This document shows, one piece after another, positions 45,452 through 57,772 of a DNA stretch of 64,000 nucleotides. Under the pieces are notes generated by a model. The model was not told the DNA's origin. It ran no database searches and saw nothing but the letters and a program-made list of their open reading frames with translations. The DNA is from Darksidea phi (taxonomy: Eukaryota; Ascomycota; Dothideomycetes; Pleosporales; Lentitheciaceae): the NCBI GenBank assembly GCA_030770425.1, contig JASJFT010000002.1, forward strand, positions 310,001 through 374,000, in the 5' to 3' direction. The position numbers and the translations under genes were made by a program. Numbering within the stretch: the first letter of the stretch is position 1; each line of letters opens with the position of its first letter.

Positions 45452-46744
45452 TTAACTCAAAGGTGCTTTCGAATGTACTCGCACATATGTTAAAACCACA
45501 GCCTCATAGTTTAGCGGGTCTTCCGCGTGATTAGGCGGTGGGCTGTAAAACTGTTGCGGATTAGAGTTTAGAAAAGAATTCTTCTCGGCAACGCAGTAGC
45601 TATCGTTGATTGCGAACACTTGTCGAGGACCGCGTACCGCAGCCACCCAATGGCCAGAAGTCATCGTAGAGCCGTTGTGGGGCAGTACGCTGCTCAATGT
45701 ATACTTCAATGGCCTCGCACGAGTGTTTTGGAAGCTTGTGAGGTCCAGTTTTTGGGGAAATCTGACTGGGTTGAAGTTCTTGGGCAAAGATTCTTCTACC
45801 GGATCCCAATCGAGGTTGATATTGAGCTTGATGCGAAGAATTTCCGGAGCACCGCCGATGCTTACTTTTTCGAAGATGCGTTTATAGCCGCATTTGATGC
45901 ACTTTAGTTCCGGCAGGACATACTCCGTAGCACGGCAGAGAGCATTGCGGAGCGTATCTTTTCCTGATTGCTTGATCGGGACGCAAGGAAAGCCGATTTG
46001 GGGGTTATCTTGACCAGCTGGTAGCGGTACAACAGCGCGGCAATGCCAACACTGCCGGGAAACAACGGGATCCAGCATAAAGAGTGCGTCATGCTGGTTG
46101 AGCCACGCTTTATGAACAGTACGACTACACAAGTTAGCAATGTTGTCTGAAGAGAAATTTGGAATCACTCACGTATGGTCTACAGAGTCAAGACAGGCCC
46201 GTAGAAGCCTTGTTTGGCATTCCTCAGCATCTTGTTGAAATTCAGCACCATTCAAATCTGAGATGCAATTGTCCAACTGATGAATGCTTTTGATGACTTC
46301 ATCCTCGCCCGCAACAAAACGCGGTGTACCGTCCCTACGCAATCCACTGTCGCCCCAGTAATACTGAATCAGATTTTTGAAACTGCAAGCAGGACATACT
46401 CCATCATACACCTTGTGCTCTGACCTCTTCGTTTCTATGTCCGGGTGGCAGGGAAATTTGCCATTTTCATTATGCGAGAGAATCCAGTTCATGAACTTCG
46501 GTAGGTGAAGAAGGGTCTGGATAGCTGCAAGGCGGAAACATTCGTTGTTGCCCGTAAGCCGCTGTATTCCTCTGCTAGCCTTGTTAGCTCTGGTGATCGG
46601 CCAGGAACGCTGGACATTTGCGGCATGTCTGTCTTTGCACATCTGAGAAGGAGATCGCACCGGTTTGCCGATAACACGCGGAGTCTGACCTTGCGAATTG
46701 CCGCTTCCGTTGCGGGTCGTTCGCTGGGGAGAAGTCTTTGCCAT
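45452..46744 (-). CDS. Divergent ubiquitin-specific-protease-like protein
   Basis: Two exons, 46173-46744 and 45452-46124, giving 414 residues; the intron (GTGAGT..GTGTAG with a CTAAC branch) joins SVDHT to RTVHKAW. The Cys box reads TGNNECFRLAAIQTLLHLPKF, close to the GNTCYLNSxLQ pattern of USPs, with the presumed nucleophile in NNEC. The His box is SGHWVAAVRG, and paired CxxC motifs (CWHC, CIKCGYK, CPAC) resemble the zinc ribbon of the USP fingers. Length is near the minimum for a USP and the N-terminal ~50 residues are basic. Activity and substrate are uncertain because the Cys box is unusual. Confidence 0.75.
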
Positions 46745-47487
46745 GTTGGGATGGTATTTTGATAAAAAGGGTATAATTGGATGGCTTGGAGTTGTATATA
46801 GAATAGGAAAGAATGATATCTTTGGAAGAGAAGGAATAGCAGGAGAAAAGGAATCAACGTGACACTGAAGATTTTTATGACCTAATTTAGAAACGACTTA
46901 GTTGAGTGCGATGGTTATTGTTCTATTGCTGGCGACATCCAATCCATTGTTCTTAGAAAATAACAAAGGGAAATGTTTAACAATACACAAGTAATGGTCC
47001 ATTCGGGTAGCTAGAGGATGCGGTAAGGGTGCATTGTTATTGTTCCCTTCGTGATGCGAAGGAATCAAAGCCGGACAAATAATTCGCTATGGGATTTTAT
47101 AGCGGTATAGGAAGCTAAAGTATGAGATAGGACCGTTCAATATGTCTGAGGCCAAATGCTTCATCTGCTCTTACTCTTCTGCATATTCGGATCTTAACCC
47201 ACATCGGATTAAGGTACATTGAGGAATACCCAGAGCTGTGAATACAAGGTACATTACTGTCACACGTGGCCAACTAGTAGGATTTGCGAAGTTGTTGCTC
47301 ATGGAAGACGCATGCTCGAGAGTAGATAATATTATCAAGGATGTTGGATGTTGGAGGAAGGAGCATTCAGTGTTGAGCCGCAGAGTTCACTACTCATGCT
47401 TAGCGCCTTGGCACCCCGCACTATTGGTTTGCTGTAACCCTCTGCTGGCCCCGTCAGCCTCTCCTTACATGTCCAACGTTTCCCAGT
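46745..47487. other. Divergent promoter region, USP-like gene and TRM9
   Basis: About 0.74 kb. No motif-bearing open frame or repeat seen. Confidence 0.5.
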
Positions 47488-48373
47488 ATGGCCGAATTCG
47501 AAAGCCACGGCGCAGATTACGAAGAGCAACACGTACATACCGTCTACGAACAAATAGCGTCCCACTTCTCCTCCACAAGGTATAAGGTGTGCGTCATCCG
47601 ATCTAGCAGGCAAACATTGGAACTCTCTGACCACACGTGACTGACGCATTTGCAGCCTTGGCCGATAGTTGAGCGATTCTTGAAGGAACTATCCGATGGA
47701 GCGGTTGGTGCAGATGTTGGCTGCGGAAATGGAAAATACCTAGCGGTAAATCCAAGGGTGTTTATCATAGGCTCAGATTGGTATGCTACTTACACAAGAT
47801 CTCGAAGTTCGAGTACTAAACACAACCAGCTCAACAAATCTTATTAAGATTGCTAAAAATCACTACCCCCACAGCGCTATAGTAGCCAACAACCTCAATC
47901 TCCCCCATCCACCTCATAGTTTTGACTTCGCCATCTCAATAGCAGTGGTCCACCACCTCTCCACATCAGCACGGCGTATAGAAGCTGTAAAGGCCATTCT
48001 AGAGTTACTTCGTCCTGCTTCGGAAGATTGTCCGGGGTGGAAGGCCGGCAGAGCACTAATTTATGTATGGGCTTTGGAGCAGAAGCATAGTCGGCGAGGG
48101 TGGGATGAGGGGCACCAACAGGATGTTATGGTGCCGTGGGTTACGAAAGGGAAAAAGGATAAGGCGCTGAGGAAGGGCAGTAACGAGGGACCGGAGGAGC
48201 AGATGCACGATGTTGGGGTTGAGAAGCAGGTTGAGGACAAGACGTTTCTGCGTTATTACCACTTGTACCGGAAAGATGAGCTGGAAGGTGATGTTGCGGA
48301 AGCTGGAGGAGAGGTGGTGGAGTCTGGGTACGAGAAGGACAATTGGTGGGCGATAGTCATGCGTAAAACTTGA
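47488..48373 (+). CDS. TRM9: tRNA wobble-uridine methyltransferase Trm9
   Basis: Three exons, 47488-47586, 47656-47780 and 47830-48373, giving 255 residues. Trm9 (with Trm112) adds the final methyl group to carboxymethyl-uridine at the tRNA wobble position. Signatures are [28 protein letters not shown], the SAM site GADVGCGNGKYL, NLIKIAKN, VVANNL-type IVANNLNLPHPPHSFDFAISIAVVHHLST, RAL-IYVWALEQ, QDVMVPW and RYYHLYRKDELEG. The second intron is short (49 bases) with an ACTAAC branch; reading through it gives a false frame after GSD. Confidence 0.94.
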
Positions 48374-48442
48374 ATCCAGAGCGATGGTTTCTCTCTACAT
48401 TGCTGTATGTAATCTCTGGCATGCCGTGTCTCTCTCATCAAC

Positions 48443-49751
48443 CTACGTCTCCCGCAGTACAACTGGCAATGCGTGGGAGCTTTCCGTCAACGGGAATAAC
48501 TGCCAATAGAAACCTAGGGCCCCGGCAACGAGTATCACATAATAAGCAATCGTCCACCCAACGCCCTTTGACTCATGTTGAGGAGTTCCATCACCTCCAC
48601 TTCTTTTACCGGGAGGACCGATTGGCTCGCCCGCTTCCACTCCAACTCGTCCGTAGAATCGTGGAAGGCCCATCCAATTGCAGAAGCTGTGCGCCAGTAC
48701 CACCGAGTACACATTTCCAGTGCGAAGGAACACGAATGCGGCGAAGAAGCCAAACAATGACGTGTACGTGAATTGAAATAGGGAGCGTGCTACAGCTAGC
48801 AATAAGGGTGTTCGCGGATGTGTGATGCGAAACTCGTAGAGATGGTGGAGGTGAGCAATGCCGAAGTATAGTGGGGTCAGGAAGATGATTTGCTTCCCAG
48901 AGAAGTGGGCGAGGACATGGAGTGGAATGATCAGAGAGCGCCATATGAGCTCTTCGCTGACAGGGCCCTGCTTTCATCAATATAGCTTCCAGGAAAAAGA
49001 AGCGAGCACGTACCACAACATAGTTCCTGTACCCTATCCAGCTACTGAGGACCTGATGCACATTCCTTCCCCTTATCCAGTCTTTCAACGCTCCATCGAC
49101 TATGCCGTTTTCGAACAGAGGCCCAGCGAAGAGAATGACTACGAGAAGCATTGTCCTCGCTGTATCTAGCAGCGATATCGGCCAAAGGCCGAGAAGGCGC
49201 ACAATGTCTAGCGGCGAGACATGGCTGGACTGGTACAAAACGTAGATGGCGAGGACGAAACTACTGATACATGAGACGGTAACCGCTCGTATCCTCGCGC
49301 GTATCGAAGAGGGTGCATCGCGCGGGAGCTCTGGAGATGGTCGTGTTGCCGGCGAGAGGTAGAATGGTACCACGTAGATGACGGTAAAGAGGATCTGCAG
49401 CTAGCGATCAGCCTCAGGCCGATTTCCGTCAAAGCATACTGCACGATAGGCAGACAAGTATAGACAGGGAGCGCGCATGAAGCATGAGGAGACGGGACGC
49501 ACCGACAAGAGAGCCGCAGTGCTGGGAGAAACGACGGGCGCTTTCGGTGCTGGCAACACGTTAGACATGAGGTGGTAGTTCAAACGAATTCCGAGCATCT
49601 AGGATGCAGAAGTGGAGTTGGTGGTGCAGGGCGCGGGCGTTTGGAAGAAAGGGAGCCGTGCAGGCCAATGGATGGCCGACTTACCGCCTTTGATGTGCTT
49701 CTCGTACAGTGCGCTGAAACTGTCCTTCCAGCCTCTGAGGGGCGGCGGCAT
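48443..49751 (-). CDS. RCE1: CAAX prenyl protease 2 (Rce1)
   Basis: Four exons, 49685-49751, 49503-49549, 49014-49394 and 48443-48967, giving 339 residues. Rce1 is the ER-membrane protease that removes the last three residues of prenylated CAAX proteins. The ABI-type motif is intact: GPVSEELIWRS (EExxxR), HVLAHF and HLHHLYEF, with a later AHSFCNWMG. Multiple membrane spans are visible. I place the start at MPPPLRGWKDSF because its exon ends at a GTAAGT donor and joins a CTAACGTGTTGCCAG acceptor in phase; an alternative start at 49568 would skip this exon. It is tail-to-tail with TRM9, only 69 bases between stops. Confidence 0.92.
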
Positions 49752-50720
49752 TGCGGCGACGGGATTTTTGCAACTACGCAGAATAGCAGCCTCACAACGC
49801 GCGGAACTACAGGCCGTCAGCGCTGGCGGTTGAGAGACGGTGATTCCATCCCATCCGACACGCGATAAGCCCCACACCTCGCTCCCACGCCTGCAAACGA
49901 CGCAAACACCATCCTCGCCGGAACATGGTTGGACCGATCCGGCCATCAGACGCCAGCAACCCACTCCAGCCATCCGTTCGAGCGAGGAATCCGTGGCCCC
50001 AGCCATCCCCCCTGCGTCGCTCGCGCCGCCGAACGCACCCCCGGCCAGCGCGCATTCAGCGCCAGCGTGCAAGGCCGCTTAACGGCCCGCTACCAACGTC
50101 ACTGGCAGTCCAAAATTAACCCTCATTTCCACGATGGCCCACAACGCGTCGCCATCCTTTATCGATATTCGATAAGGGGCCAGATCGCTTGGATTGAGGG
50201 GAGTCCTGGATCAGATCAGAACTCCCACTGGCGGCCGGACCGCTGTGTGAATCGCGCCTCAATGCCGGGGGAACGTCCTAAGAACGCAAATTATATCCAA
50301 AGGGCACCTCCGTGCACAGAGCAGCGTCACAAGTGGCCCGAGTGCGTGCTTGACCGCTCCCCGGGACGCGGAGCTGGCAATTGGACGGCACCTGCAGACG
50401 CGAGCTGCACTCTGCATCAGCTACGAGCCTCGTTCTGCTAGGCGTGGCCGCCACTCTCCTGAGTTTTAACACGCGCTGCCCACTCCTCGTCTTTTCATTT
50501 TCAAAACCTCAAACCTTTTAATGCCTTTGCGCTCCATTTGTCACTCTTTTTGGCATGTCTGTATAGTTTCTTGTCACTCTTTGCAACCGCTTTTCTCCTC
50601 GTTTCTTATTCCTTTGATTTATCCTATTTCCTACCTGCCTTAATGATCCGTCTCACATCTTATCGGTACGCGTCCACGAACTCACGGATTTGAGTTCACG
50701 ACACCATCGCACACCACAGC
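49752..50720. other. GC-rich divergent promoter region
   Basis: About 1 kb between RCE1 and the serine-rich gene. Overlapping open frames on both strands reflect base composition. A pyrimidine-rich leader (50500-50720) precedes the serine-rich gene. Confidence 0.5.
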
Positions 50721-51201
50721 ATGTCCGCCCCGGCCAGCAGGCACAGCTCCGCATCAGATTCTCCAGTCTCGTCGCCGCTCGCACGCGCTCCAAAATTGTC
50801 TCCGCCGAAGACGAGAAACGTGTCTCCTATCCGACGACCTCTTCACGACCGTTCAAACTCGCAGACCAACCAGTACTCTGGACCTACCATCCGAATAGTC
50901 GACGACCCGGGGACCGACGTCTATTCAAAAACGCCATTTCCCAGTCGGCCCTCTCAGATATTAGCACCTCGTAATCCGCCAGGATATGCGTTCGAGCGCA
51001 GGGGTTCTGGTGTTTCAGATCAGACATCTGTCGCCAATGTGGTCGCAAAGATTGAAGCAGGCCAGGCCCTGGTCCCTAAACCCTTACAGCACAGGAAAGC
51101 CGTCAGACATTCGACCTCGACTAGTACGTCGGATGCGGATACTCTTGTGGCATCTTCCTTCTCCCCTTCATCCACCCGATTCTCCCAGGGTAGCACACCC
51201 C

Positions 51202-51232
<31 letters not shown>

Positions 51233-53076
51233 AGATGCATTCTTCCCCAAAGAAAAGGTACTAGAGGTACTTCCGGAAGATCCCTCTCCTCCACCGAGGT
51301 CAACTATTCGGGCTGTCACTCCTTCCACCTCGTCTAGTTCCGAAGCTCCGCTTGAGTGCTACGCATTAACACCTCGGGCATCTGCCGCGCCTCTTGCTTC
51401 GACCGAGTCCACGGCTTCCCCCACGCAACGCAACGTTGGTCACCACAGAGGCTCGTCCAATACCGGCATCACTCAGCCCTCCGGCAAAGGTCACAAACAC
51501 ACTCGCTCGTCAGGTTCCTACAAGAAGAAGCAGGCTTCATCTAATAATCTAGCACCACTACGGCCTGAATCTAAAGCCTCGGCACAGTCATTCACTTACT
51601 CTGACGCTTCACACACCAGCGAACGCCCGCGATCCTCCTCACAGCCCTCTCCGAATGTTCCTGAAGCACGCACCGCAACCCTCGCGAGCGGCGTTCGAGT
51701 TCATTACCCTGTCCTGCGCGCACCATCGGCAAGCAGCTTATGGGCCGAATCGCAAGAGCTCCCAACCATTACGTCCCGAATGAATAACCGCGCCTCACAG
51801 GTGCACCAGTGGAGCTCGCAGCTCTCGACGATACCTTCAGAGTCCGAGCGTGGTTCTCGGTCGATTGAACGCGCCTCACATTCCTTCAGCGCGCGGTCGC
51901 AGTCGCAGTCGTATGATGATCATGGAGTCTCCGGGCGCACTTTTGTCCCGCGGCGGAGACAGACAGTTGGAAGCGTTTCTTCTTCGGACAATGCCTCAGC
52001 CGATTCAGCCGATTCGTCGGTGGCAATGCCTCTGCCTTTATTCTCCCCCATAACAGGGCCGTCACACGACGGTAGGGAATCTGATGAACTCCATGATACT
52101 ATCTCACCACTGCAGTCTCCTCCATTGCGGAAGAAGAGATCCGGCTTCTTGAGGAGACATGATAGCGATTCACGGTCGACAACTTCTTCGCGACCCAGCT
52201 CATCACAATCCGACCTGTCAACTTTCGTTGCGAATACACTCCCAACTTGGGCAAGGTACGCAAGACTCGTAACGGTCCTCCAGGTAAAAATGCTAACCAG
52301 AGAAACAGGGTATACTACCGCCGCGGCGAACGCGCCTCTTTGGGTGCTCCTGAGTCTTCTACAGATTCCGACAGCATTCGGATAGGGACAGCGCAGAGTG
52401 GACGAACGGCCACACCTTCAGAGGGCCACTTCCCGTTGAGTATCTACAGGCCGCGCAACCGGCCGCATCAGCGGGTATCGCAACCAGATACAATATCGAT
52501 ATCGGATGTCGATATGGAGCAAGACGTCTACGTTATTGGACCGGCACGGAGGAATTTGCATGAACCATTCAGCCCTCGCCTTCGACGAGACCGGAGGAGT
52601 CAGGCGCGGCTCAGCGCTTGGAAAGCACCTTCGCTCGACGAAAATCTCGGATCGATGCTTTTCAGCCGCCAGCATCGGCAAATTCTGTTTTTCTGTTTGG
52701 GGTTCATCTTTCCTTTCGGTAAGTCCCTCCCGATCGCTAGTGCATAAACCCAGTCTCTGCACATCATACTAACGCTCATACAAGCATGGATGATTGCATC
52801 CTTCCTACCTTTGCCCCCCGACCCAGAGATGAGTCAACTATCAACACCCAGTCAAATGGACGTTGAGCGTCAATTTGCAAGAGAGCTAGGGCCGATGGAA
52901 GACAAGTCTTACCAGAAAGCCCATTGGTGGCGTAATCTGAATCGAATCATGTCTGGGCTGGGGACACTCCTAATCGGGGTCATTGTGAGTTCTTGTCAAT
53001 CACACCCCCATTTTGTCTATACAAACTGACCGATTACCAGATCGCATTAGCTATTGTTGCATCCAAGATGTCCTAA
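50721..53076 (+). CDS. Serine-rich disordered protein with C-terminal membrane anchor
   Basis: Four exons, 50721-52255, 52309-52718, 52785-52984 and 53041-53076, giving 726 residues. About the first 540 residues are Ser/Pro/Arg-rich and disordered, including an eight-proline run (encoded by CCG repeats near 51207) and many SPxR/RSxS phosphosite-like motifs. The C-terminal part is ordered: RQILFFCLGFIFPFAWMIASFLPLPPDP, a linker, then YQKAHWWRNLNRIMSGLGTLLIGVIIALAIVASKMS, which gives two membrane spans. The pattern is a conserved fungal 'serine-rich protein' type; I know no biochemical function for it. Splice sites keep phase throughout. Confidence 0.78.
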
Positions 53077-54192
53077 GTGTTGGACACCTACTATTGCCCT
53101 CTGGACCACCACACCTACAACGACAGCCATCGTCATCTCATTACTATCACACCACGCTATGCCTAGCATCCATCTCTATCACCAACATCTACACCATGTT
53201 CTTCTATAATGCCTTTTCATGACAGCTTCACGCCACTTTACGTTTTTAATCACGTCTTTCCTACCTACTACGTCGTCACGCTCTGATGCTTTCACGTAAG
53301 CTCTTTTCCGTGTCACGCAGCTCCTGTATAAATCTTCTTTTTCCAGCTGGAACCCTGTGCTCGGTGGCTTTGGGCGTTCCTAGCGATTCGATTCCAGACT
53401 GCACACTGCATAGCTTAGCGGGCGTTTTTCATCCTGTTCTAGACGCATACCCTGTATACCACGAGTCTTTCTGCGGGGTTGTTTGAAGTGGTACGGGGAT
53501 GTTGTTACCATCAGTGAAGGGCTTGTGGGTTGGAGATACGATGAGCATAAGTTATGCTCTTAATGCATGTAGTCTTGAACGATACGACATATTGTAATTG
53601 TAAATGCAGTCGGCCGAGTCGATCACACATCTGCTCGGCTGGCAGGCAGAATAGAACGAATACCTTCTCAATGCTTGGGTTTTCCTGGATTTGCGAGTCA
53701 AGCTGTAACGGCTAGGCAAGCTTAGGCGCAAAAGCAGGAGCTTGGAAAATACCGCGGCTCCGAAGCTCGTTCCCTTTCTCATGCAATGGCAGGTGCTCGT
53801 GCGCAGGGCTGTAACCCATGGCTTGTAAAGCTAGATCCAAAGTAGCCAATGAGCTCTTCTTCGCTTGGAGGAAAAGAATAGGAGCCGTACCACAGCATGT
53901 AAAAAAGATATGACTGTAAAATGAATCATACTGCCGGTGCATCTTCGTGACTGGCTTTGTGGCTCCTGCGGTGGTGGCGGAGTGAATTGGTCAAGATGAG
54001 TCGAACAGCACTAACTTTGCTGGGACGATGTTACCCGTTCGCCCCTCACTCAAAAAGAAGCTTCCCGCTTCACACAGTGTGCGCCAGATCACTACACGCG
54101 ACCGACAGCTCGACACACGACTACCCTACCCGCTCAACTCCCCTCTTACCGACTAGACCTAAAGCTACATCTCCAAGGGACAATTTTTTATC
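53077..54192. other. Intergenic region upstream of TIF6
   Basis: About 1.1 kb, no supported gene. A plus-strand frame from about 53997 into 54290 overlaps the first TIF6 exon in another frame and is taken as chance. Confidence 0.45.
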
Positions 54193-55236
54193 ATGGCGGT
54201 CCGCGCACAATTCGAAAACTCCAACGAGTGAGCTCTTGCCCCGCTTCGAGCTCACATGCGCAGAGAGAAATGAGCAGAGGGGCTAACATTTGGCATAGGG
54301 TTGGTGTATTTTCGACTCTTACGAACGCGTATGCGATTGTTGCAGTGGGAGCTTCAGAGAACTTTTACAGGTGTGTCTGCGCTGTTCTTTCCCTTGGCCG
54401 ACCCGCCATTCATCTGGTTGAGAGGGTGGGGTTTGGGAAAGCGATGCAGTACTGACATGGCCGCGCGACAGCATCTTCGAAGCCGAACTCCAAGACGTTA
54501 TACCAATTTGCCATGCTACGATAGCAGGCACACGGATAGTGGGTCGGTTGACCGCCGGGTAAGTGCTGAGCCACGACCGTGACCGCCGTCGCAGTCACGG
54601 CTCTGAACTATCACAAGCTAACAGCGCCTCTAGCAACAAGAAAGGCTTGCTCGTCCCTACTACAACTACCGATCAAGAACTGCAGCACCTCCGCAATTCA
54701 ATACCTGATACCGTCAAGATTCAGCGAATAGAAGAGCGGTTATCTGCCCTCGGCAACGTAATATGCTGCAACGACCACGTCGCCCTCGTGCACCCGGACA
54801 TTGAGCGTGAAACAGAAGAGATAATAGCGGATGTGCTGGGCGTCGAGGTCTTCAGGCAGACCATTGCGGATAATGTGTTGACGGGCAGCTATATGGCGCT
54901 AAGCAACCAGGGTGGCATTGTGCATCCAAAGACGAGCATTCAGGATCAGGACGAGCTGTCGAGCTTGTTACAAGTGCCGTTGGTGGCGGGCAGTGTGAAT
55001 CGTGGAAGTGCGGTGGTGGGTGCGGGCATGGTCGTCAACGATTGGATGGCGGTGACGGGTAAGTCTACGTTGCTTTTCCCACCTGAAATTTCGGTAGCTG
55101 ACATGTTTATGTAGGTCTCGATACAACAGCTACCGAGCTCTCCGTCGTCGAATCCGTCTTCCGGCTAGGCGAGGGCAACGGCCCCAGCGCCATCAACACG
55201 ACACACAAGGATGCGATGGTAGAATCCTTCTACTAA
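54193..55236 (+). CDS. TIF6: Eukaryotic translation initiation factor 6
   Basis: Five exons, 54193-54227, 54299-54370, 54472-54558, 54634-55058 and 55115-55236, giving 246 residues. eIF6 binds the 60S subunit to prevent early joining with 40S and acts in 60S biogenesis. The family sequence is continuous across all junctions: [64 protein letters not shown], then the repeated pentein-fold blocks to [19 protein letters not shown]. The 35-base first exon was placed by phase and motif. Length matches yeast Tif6. Confidence 0.96.
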
Positions 55237-55722
55237 ATCAGATCTCTAGGCAGAGCATGCATGATGTAAATCATCTCTCCTCATAAGATTTCTAGGGTGG
55301 ATAGAGAAACACGGCGCATGGCGTCTGGAGAAAAGTGGGCGTGGGAAAACAGGACTGTTGTCCCGTCACTTTTCTGATGTAGAAAATGAATGATACCACT
55401 TCGTTGCGTGGCTCCGCAAGCATGGTCAAGATATGATTGTGGAAACTGCAACTTTTGCTATTTCTGTGTGCCTGAAGACCATATTCACATCTCATGAACT
55501 CAGAAAATGACGTAAAAATACGGCCCTTCGTCCCACGCAGATAAGGCTGAAGGCGGTGAGAGCGATGACCAGGGCTTGGCGTCGACTCTTGACTAGACCT
55601 ATTCACTAGCCTACCATTATTCCGATGGCTCGCCCTACGTGAAAGCCTGTCGCTGGCATGAATCCCCCGTCAATATACACTCTCTTTCGAAAAACTCTAC
55701 TCCCACTGCACTCCGACCCAAC
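55237..55722. other. Intergenic region between TIF6 and the ESS2-type gene
   Basis: About 0.5 kb, no gene or repeat recognised. Confidence 0.5.
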
Positions 55723-57141
55723 ATGTCGTCGGAAAACCCCACAGCGCTCACGAAGCGCTCCGCTGCGACCGCCCTCATGGCACCCCCACCCGCACCGAAA
55801 CGAATAAAGCGACCTTCCGTGGTCCTCGATGAGGATACCTACACCTCAGCCGTCTCCCATATTATTCGCCGCGACTTCTTCCCAGGACTTGCTGAGACAG
55901 ATGCTCAGCGCGATTATTTGAATGCGCTGGAAAGTAAGGACAACCGGTGGATTAGAGAGGCAGGGAGGAAATTGACGGACGTCATGACCCCTGTGCCTGG
56001 GCGGCCAGCCGCTAGAGCGCGGGGAACGAGATTTGAAAGTGGGGATGGAGGGAGAACGCCGAGTGTATGGGGTGCGGATACGCCACGGACGGATGTAGGA
56101 GTTGCAGAGGAAGATGCTGACAAGGAGCTTGGGAGGCTGGATAAAGCGGATCTGGATATGAGCTTAGGTGCTTTTCAAGCGAAATACACCTCTGAAGACC
56201 AAGAAAGCTTCGCCCGGATCCTTGACCGACAGAACAGAGCGAAATTCGAGAAAACCGCCTGGCTACGAGAAGGAAACCGGTACGCGAGCAAGCAGCGCGT
56301 AGCGCAACAGAAAGTCATCGAAGCCCGCAAGTCCGATTCTTCGAGTGTTATACTGCGTCCGTCGCAGGATCTCGATGATAGACCTGCCGCGCCAAACACT
56401 CATAAGCACTCCGCTTTCAACACTCTCATGTTCGCCCCCGAGAGCATAGAAGACTGGGCTCCGACCCGCGCACAAACCGCAGAATTCACCTCCCTCGCCC
56501 CACCGAAGCGCGTTCTACACGCCAACACGCGCCTTCCTATCCCAGAAACCGAACCACAACGACCGCCCAGCCCCACACTATCGGCAGTCCGCGATGCCAT
56601 CGCCGGCCGTCCACGCCTTACCCCCAGCGAAGGAGGCTATACAGGCTCCGAAACCCCGCGTGTCAACGGCTACGCTTTCGTCGACGCCCGACCTCCCTCG
56701 CCATCCTCTGACTCGGAAGCACCGACGGATCTCCTTGAGAAGTTCGGTGCGAAAGGGAGTACGGCTACACCCTTCACGATGCCTGACTCGCAACGGCGTG
56801 AAAAGTTGCATCATAAAATGGTTGAACGGATAGCTTCAAAGAAGGCCACCGCCTCACACTCTCAAACTGTTCTCGGAAAAGGTTTGGGGATATTTACGTC
56901 CGAGACGCCGCGGTTTTTGAGCGCGCCCACCCCGGCACAGAGGCTGCAGACTGCAGTTAGTGAGGCTATGACGCCTGGAAGAAAGGCTGTGGGAAATCTA
57001 ACCCCAGCAGCGCAGAGGCTGTTCAAGAACGTTGGGGGTGGGACGCCCAAGGGAGAAGTGAGAGGTGGATTTGGGCAAGGAAGTAGGACTGGATTGGGAA
57101 AGGTGTGGACGCCTACACCGAAGAGAAGAAAGAAAGCTTGA
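55723..57141 (+). CDS. ESS2/DGCR14 (Bis1)-family nuclear protein
   Basis: Single exon, 472 residues from MSSENPTALTKRS; the frame is open upstream but that segment is leader. Relatives (human ESS2/DGCR14, fission yeast Bis1) are nuclear and linked to the spliceosome. Motifs: PSVVLDEDTYTSAVSHIIRRDFFPGL near the N-terminus, LDMSLGAFQAKYTSEDQESFARILDRQN, HSAFNTLMFAPES and NGYAFVDARPPSP. A basic tail ends KRRKKA, a likely nuclear localisation signal. The family assignment rests on these blocks. Confidence 0.87.
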   Translation: MSSENPTALTKRSAATALMAPPPAPKRIKRPSVVLDEDTYTSAVSHIIRRDFFPGLAETDAQRDYLNALESKDNRWIREAGRKLTDVMTPVPGRPAARARGTRFESGDGGRTPSVWGADTPRTDVGVAEEDADKELGRLDKADLDMSLGAFQAKYTSEDQESFARILDRQNRAKFEKTAWLREGNRYASKQRVAQQKVIEARKSDSSSVILRPSQDLDDRPAAPNTHKHSAFNTLMFAPESIEDWAPTRAQTAEFTSLAPPKRVLHANTRLPIPETEPQRPPSPTLSAVRDAIAGRPRLTPSEGGYTGSETPRVNGYAFVDARPPSPSSDSEAPTDLLEKFGAKGSTATPFTMPDSQRREKLHHKMVERIASKKATASHSQTVLGKGLGIFTSETPRFLSAPTPAQRLQTAVSEAMTPGRKAVGNLTPAAQRLFKNVGGGTPKGEVRGGFGQGSRTGLGKVWTPTPKRRKKA

Positions 57142-57772
57142 TGGTAGGAGTTAGAGGTAGAAAAACAGCCTGCCGAAGTGCTCATGCAGGCTTGTGTTAG
57201 TGGTGAATTGATACCCCAAAGATGATAGTTATGGCATGCATTTTTAAACACGCGGAACAAACATTTTGACGTGCTTCAATATACGATGCGCCCGAAGCCG
57301 TGTTGATCTTCACGCAAAGTACAACTGACTCTGCAAACAGAGAAGAACTTGCCATGGAACACAACTCTAATGAATCGACCTGTCTTGTACTTTTCTCGTC
57401 TTCACGCTACAACTTCACAGATACAAATAAACTATGGAACGGAGGGCGTTCGAAATGCAAGTAATATACAACTCTTATTCCTCGCGCTGGATATATATAT
57501 ACTACAGGAGAACCGTCCCATATGGGCCACCCGTGGTATCAAGCTAGACAAAACGCGCAAAAATTACAAGAACAGGTAATAAATCAAAGCATCCATGCTA
57601 TGCAAACGCCATGATCAAGGGACTCAGTGCGCTGTACCCCATGCGCCGAGTCCGAGCCGACCGTCCTCCTTGCGTGGACGTATGTTTGAAAGGGGAAGGA
57701 ATACAGGAAGACCAAAAAAGCTACATGGGATGGAAAATACCCGAAGGTAAGGGGAAATGGCAAGGCGGGCAT
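57142..57772. other. Convergent intergenic region
   Basis: About 0.6 kb between the 3' ends of the ESS2-type gene and the large coiled-coil gene. No gene recognised. Confidence 0.5.

Noticed and set aside
54563..54633. Start of TIF6 at the long-frame [12 protein letters not shown]
   Set aside because: That piece is intron; the true N-terminus is in three upstream exons that complete the conserved eIF6 fold.
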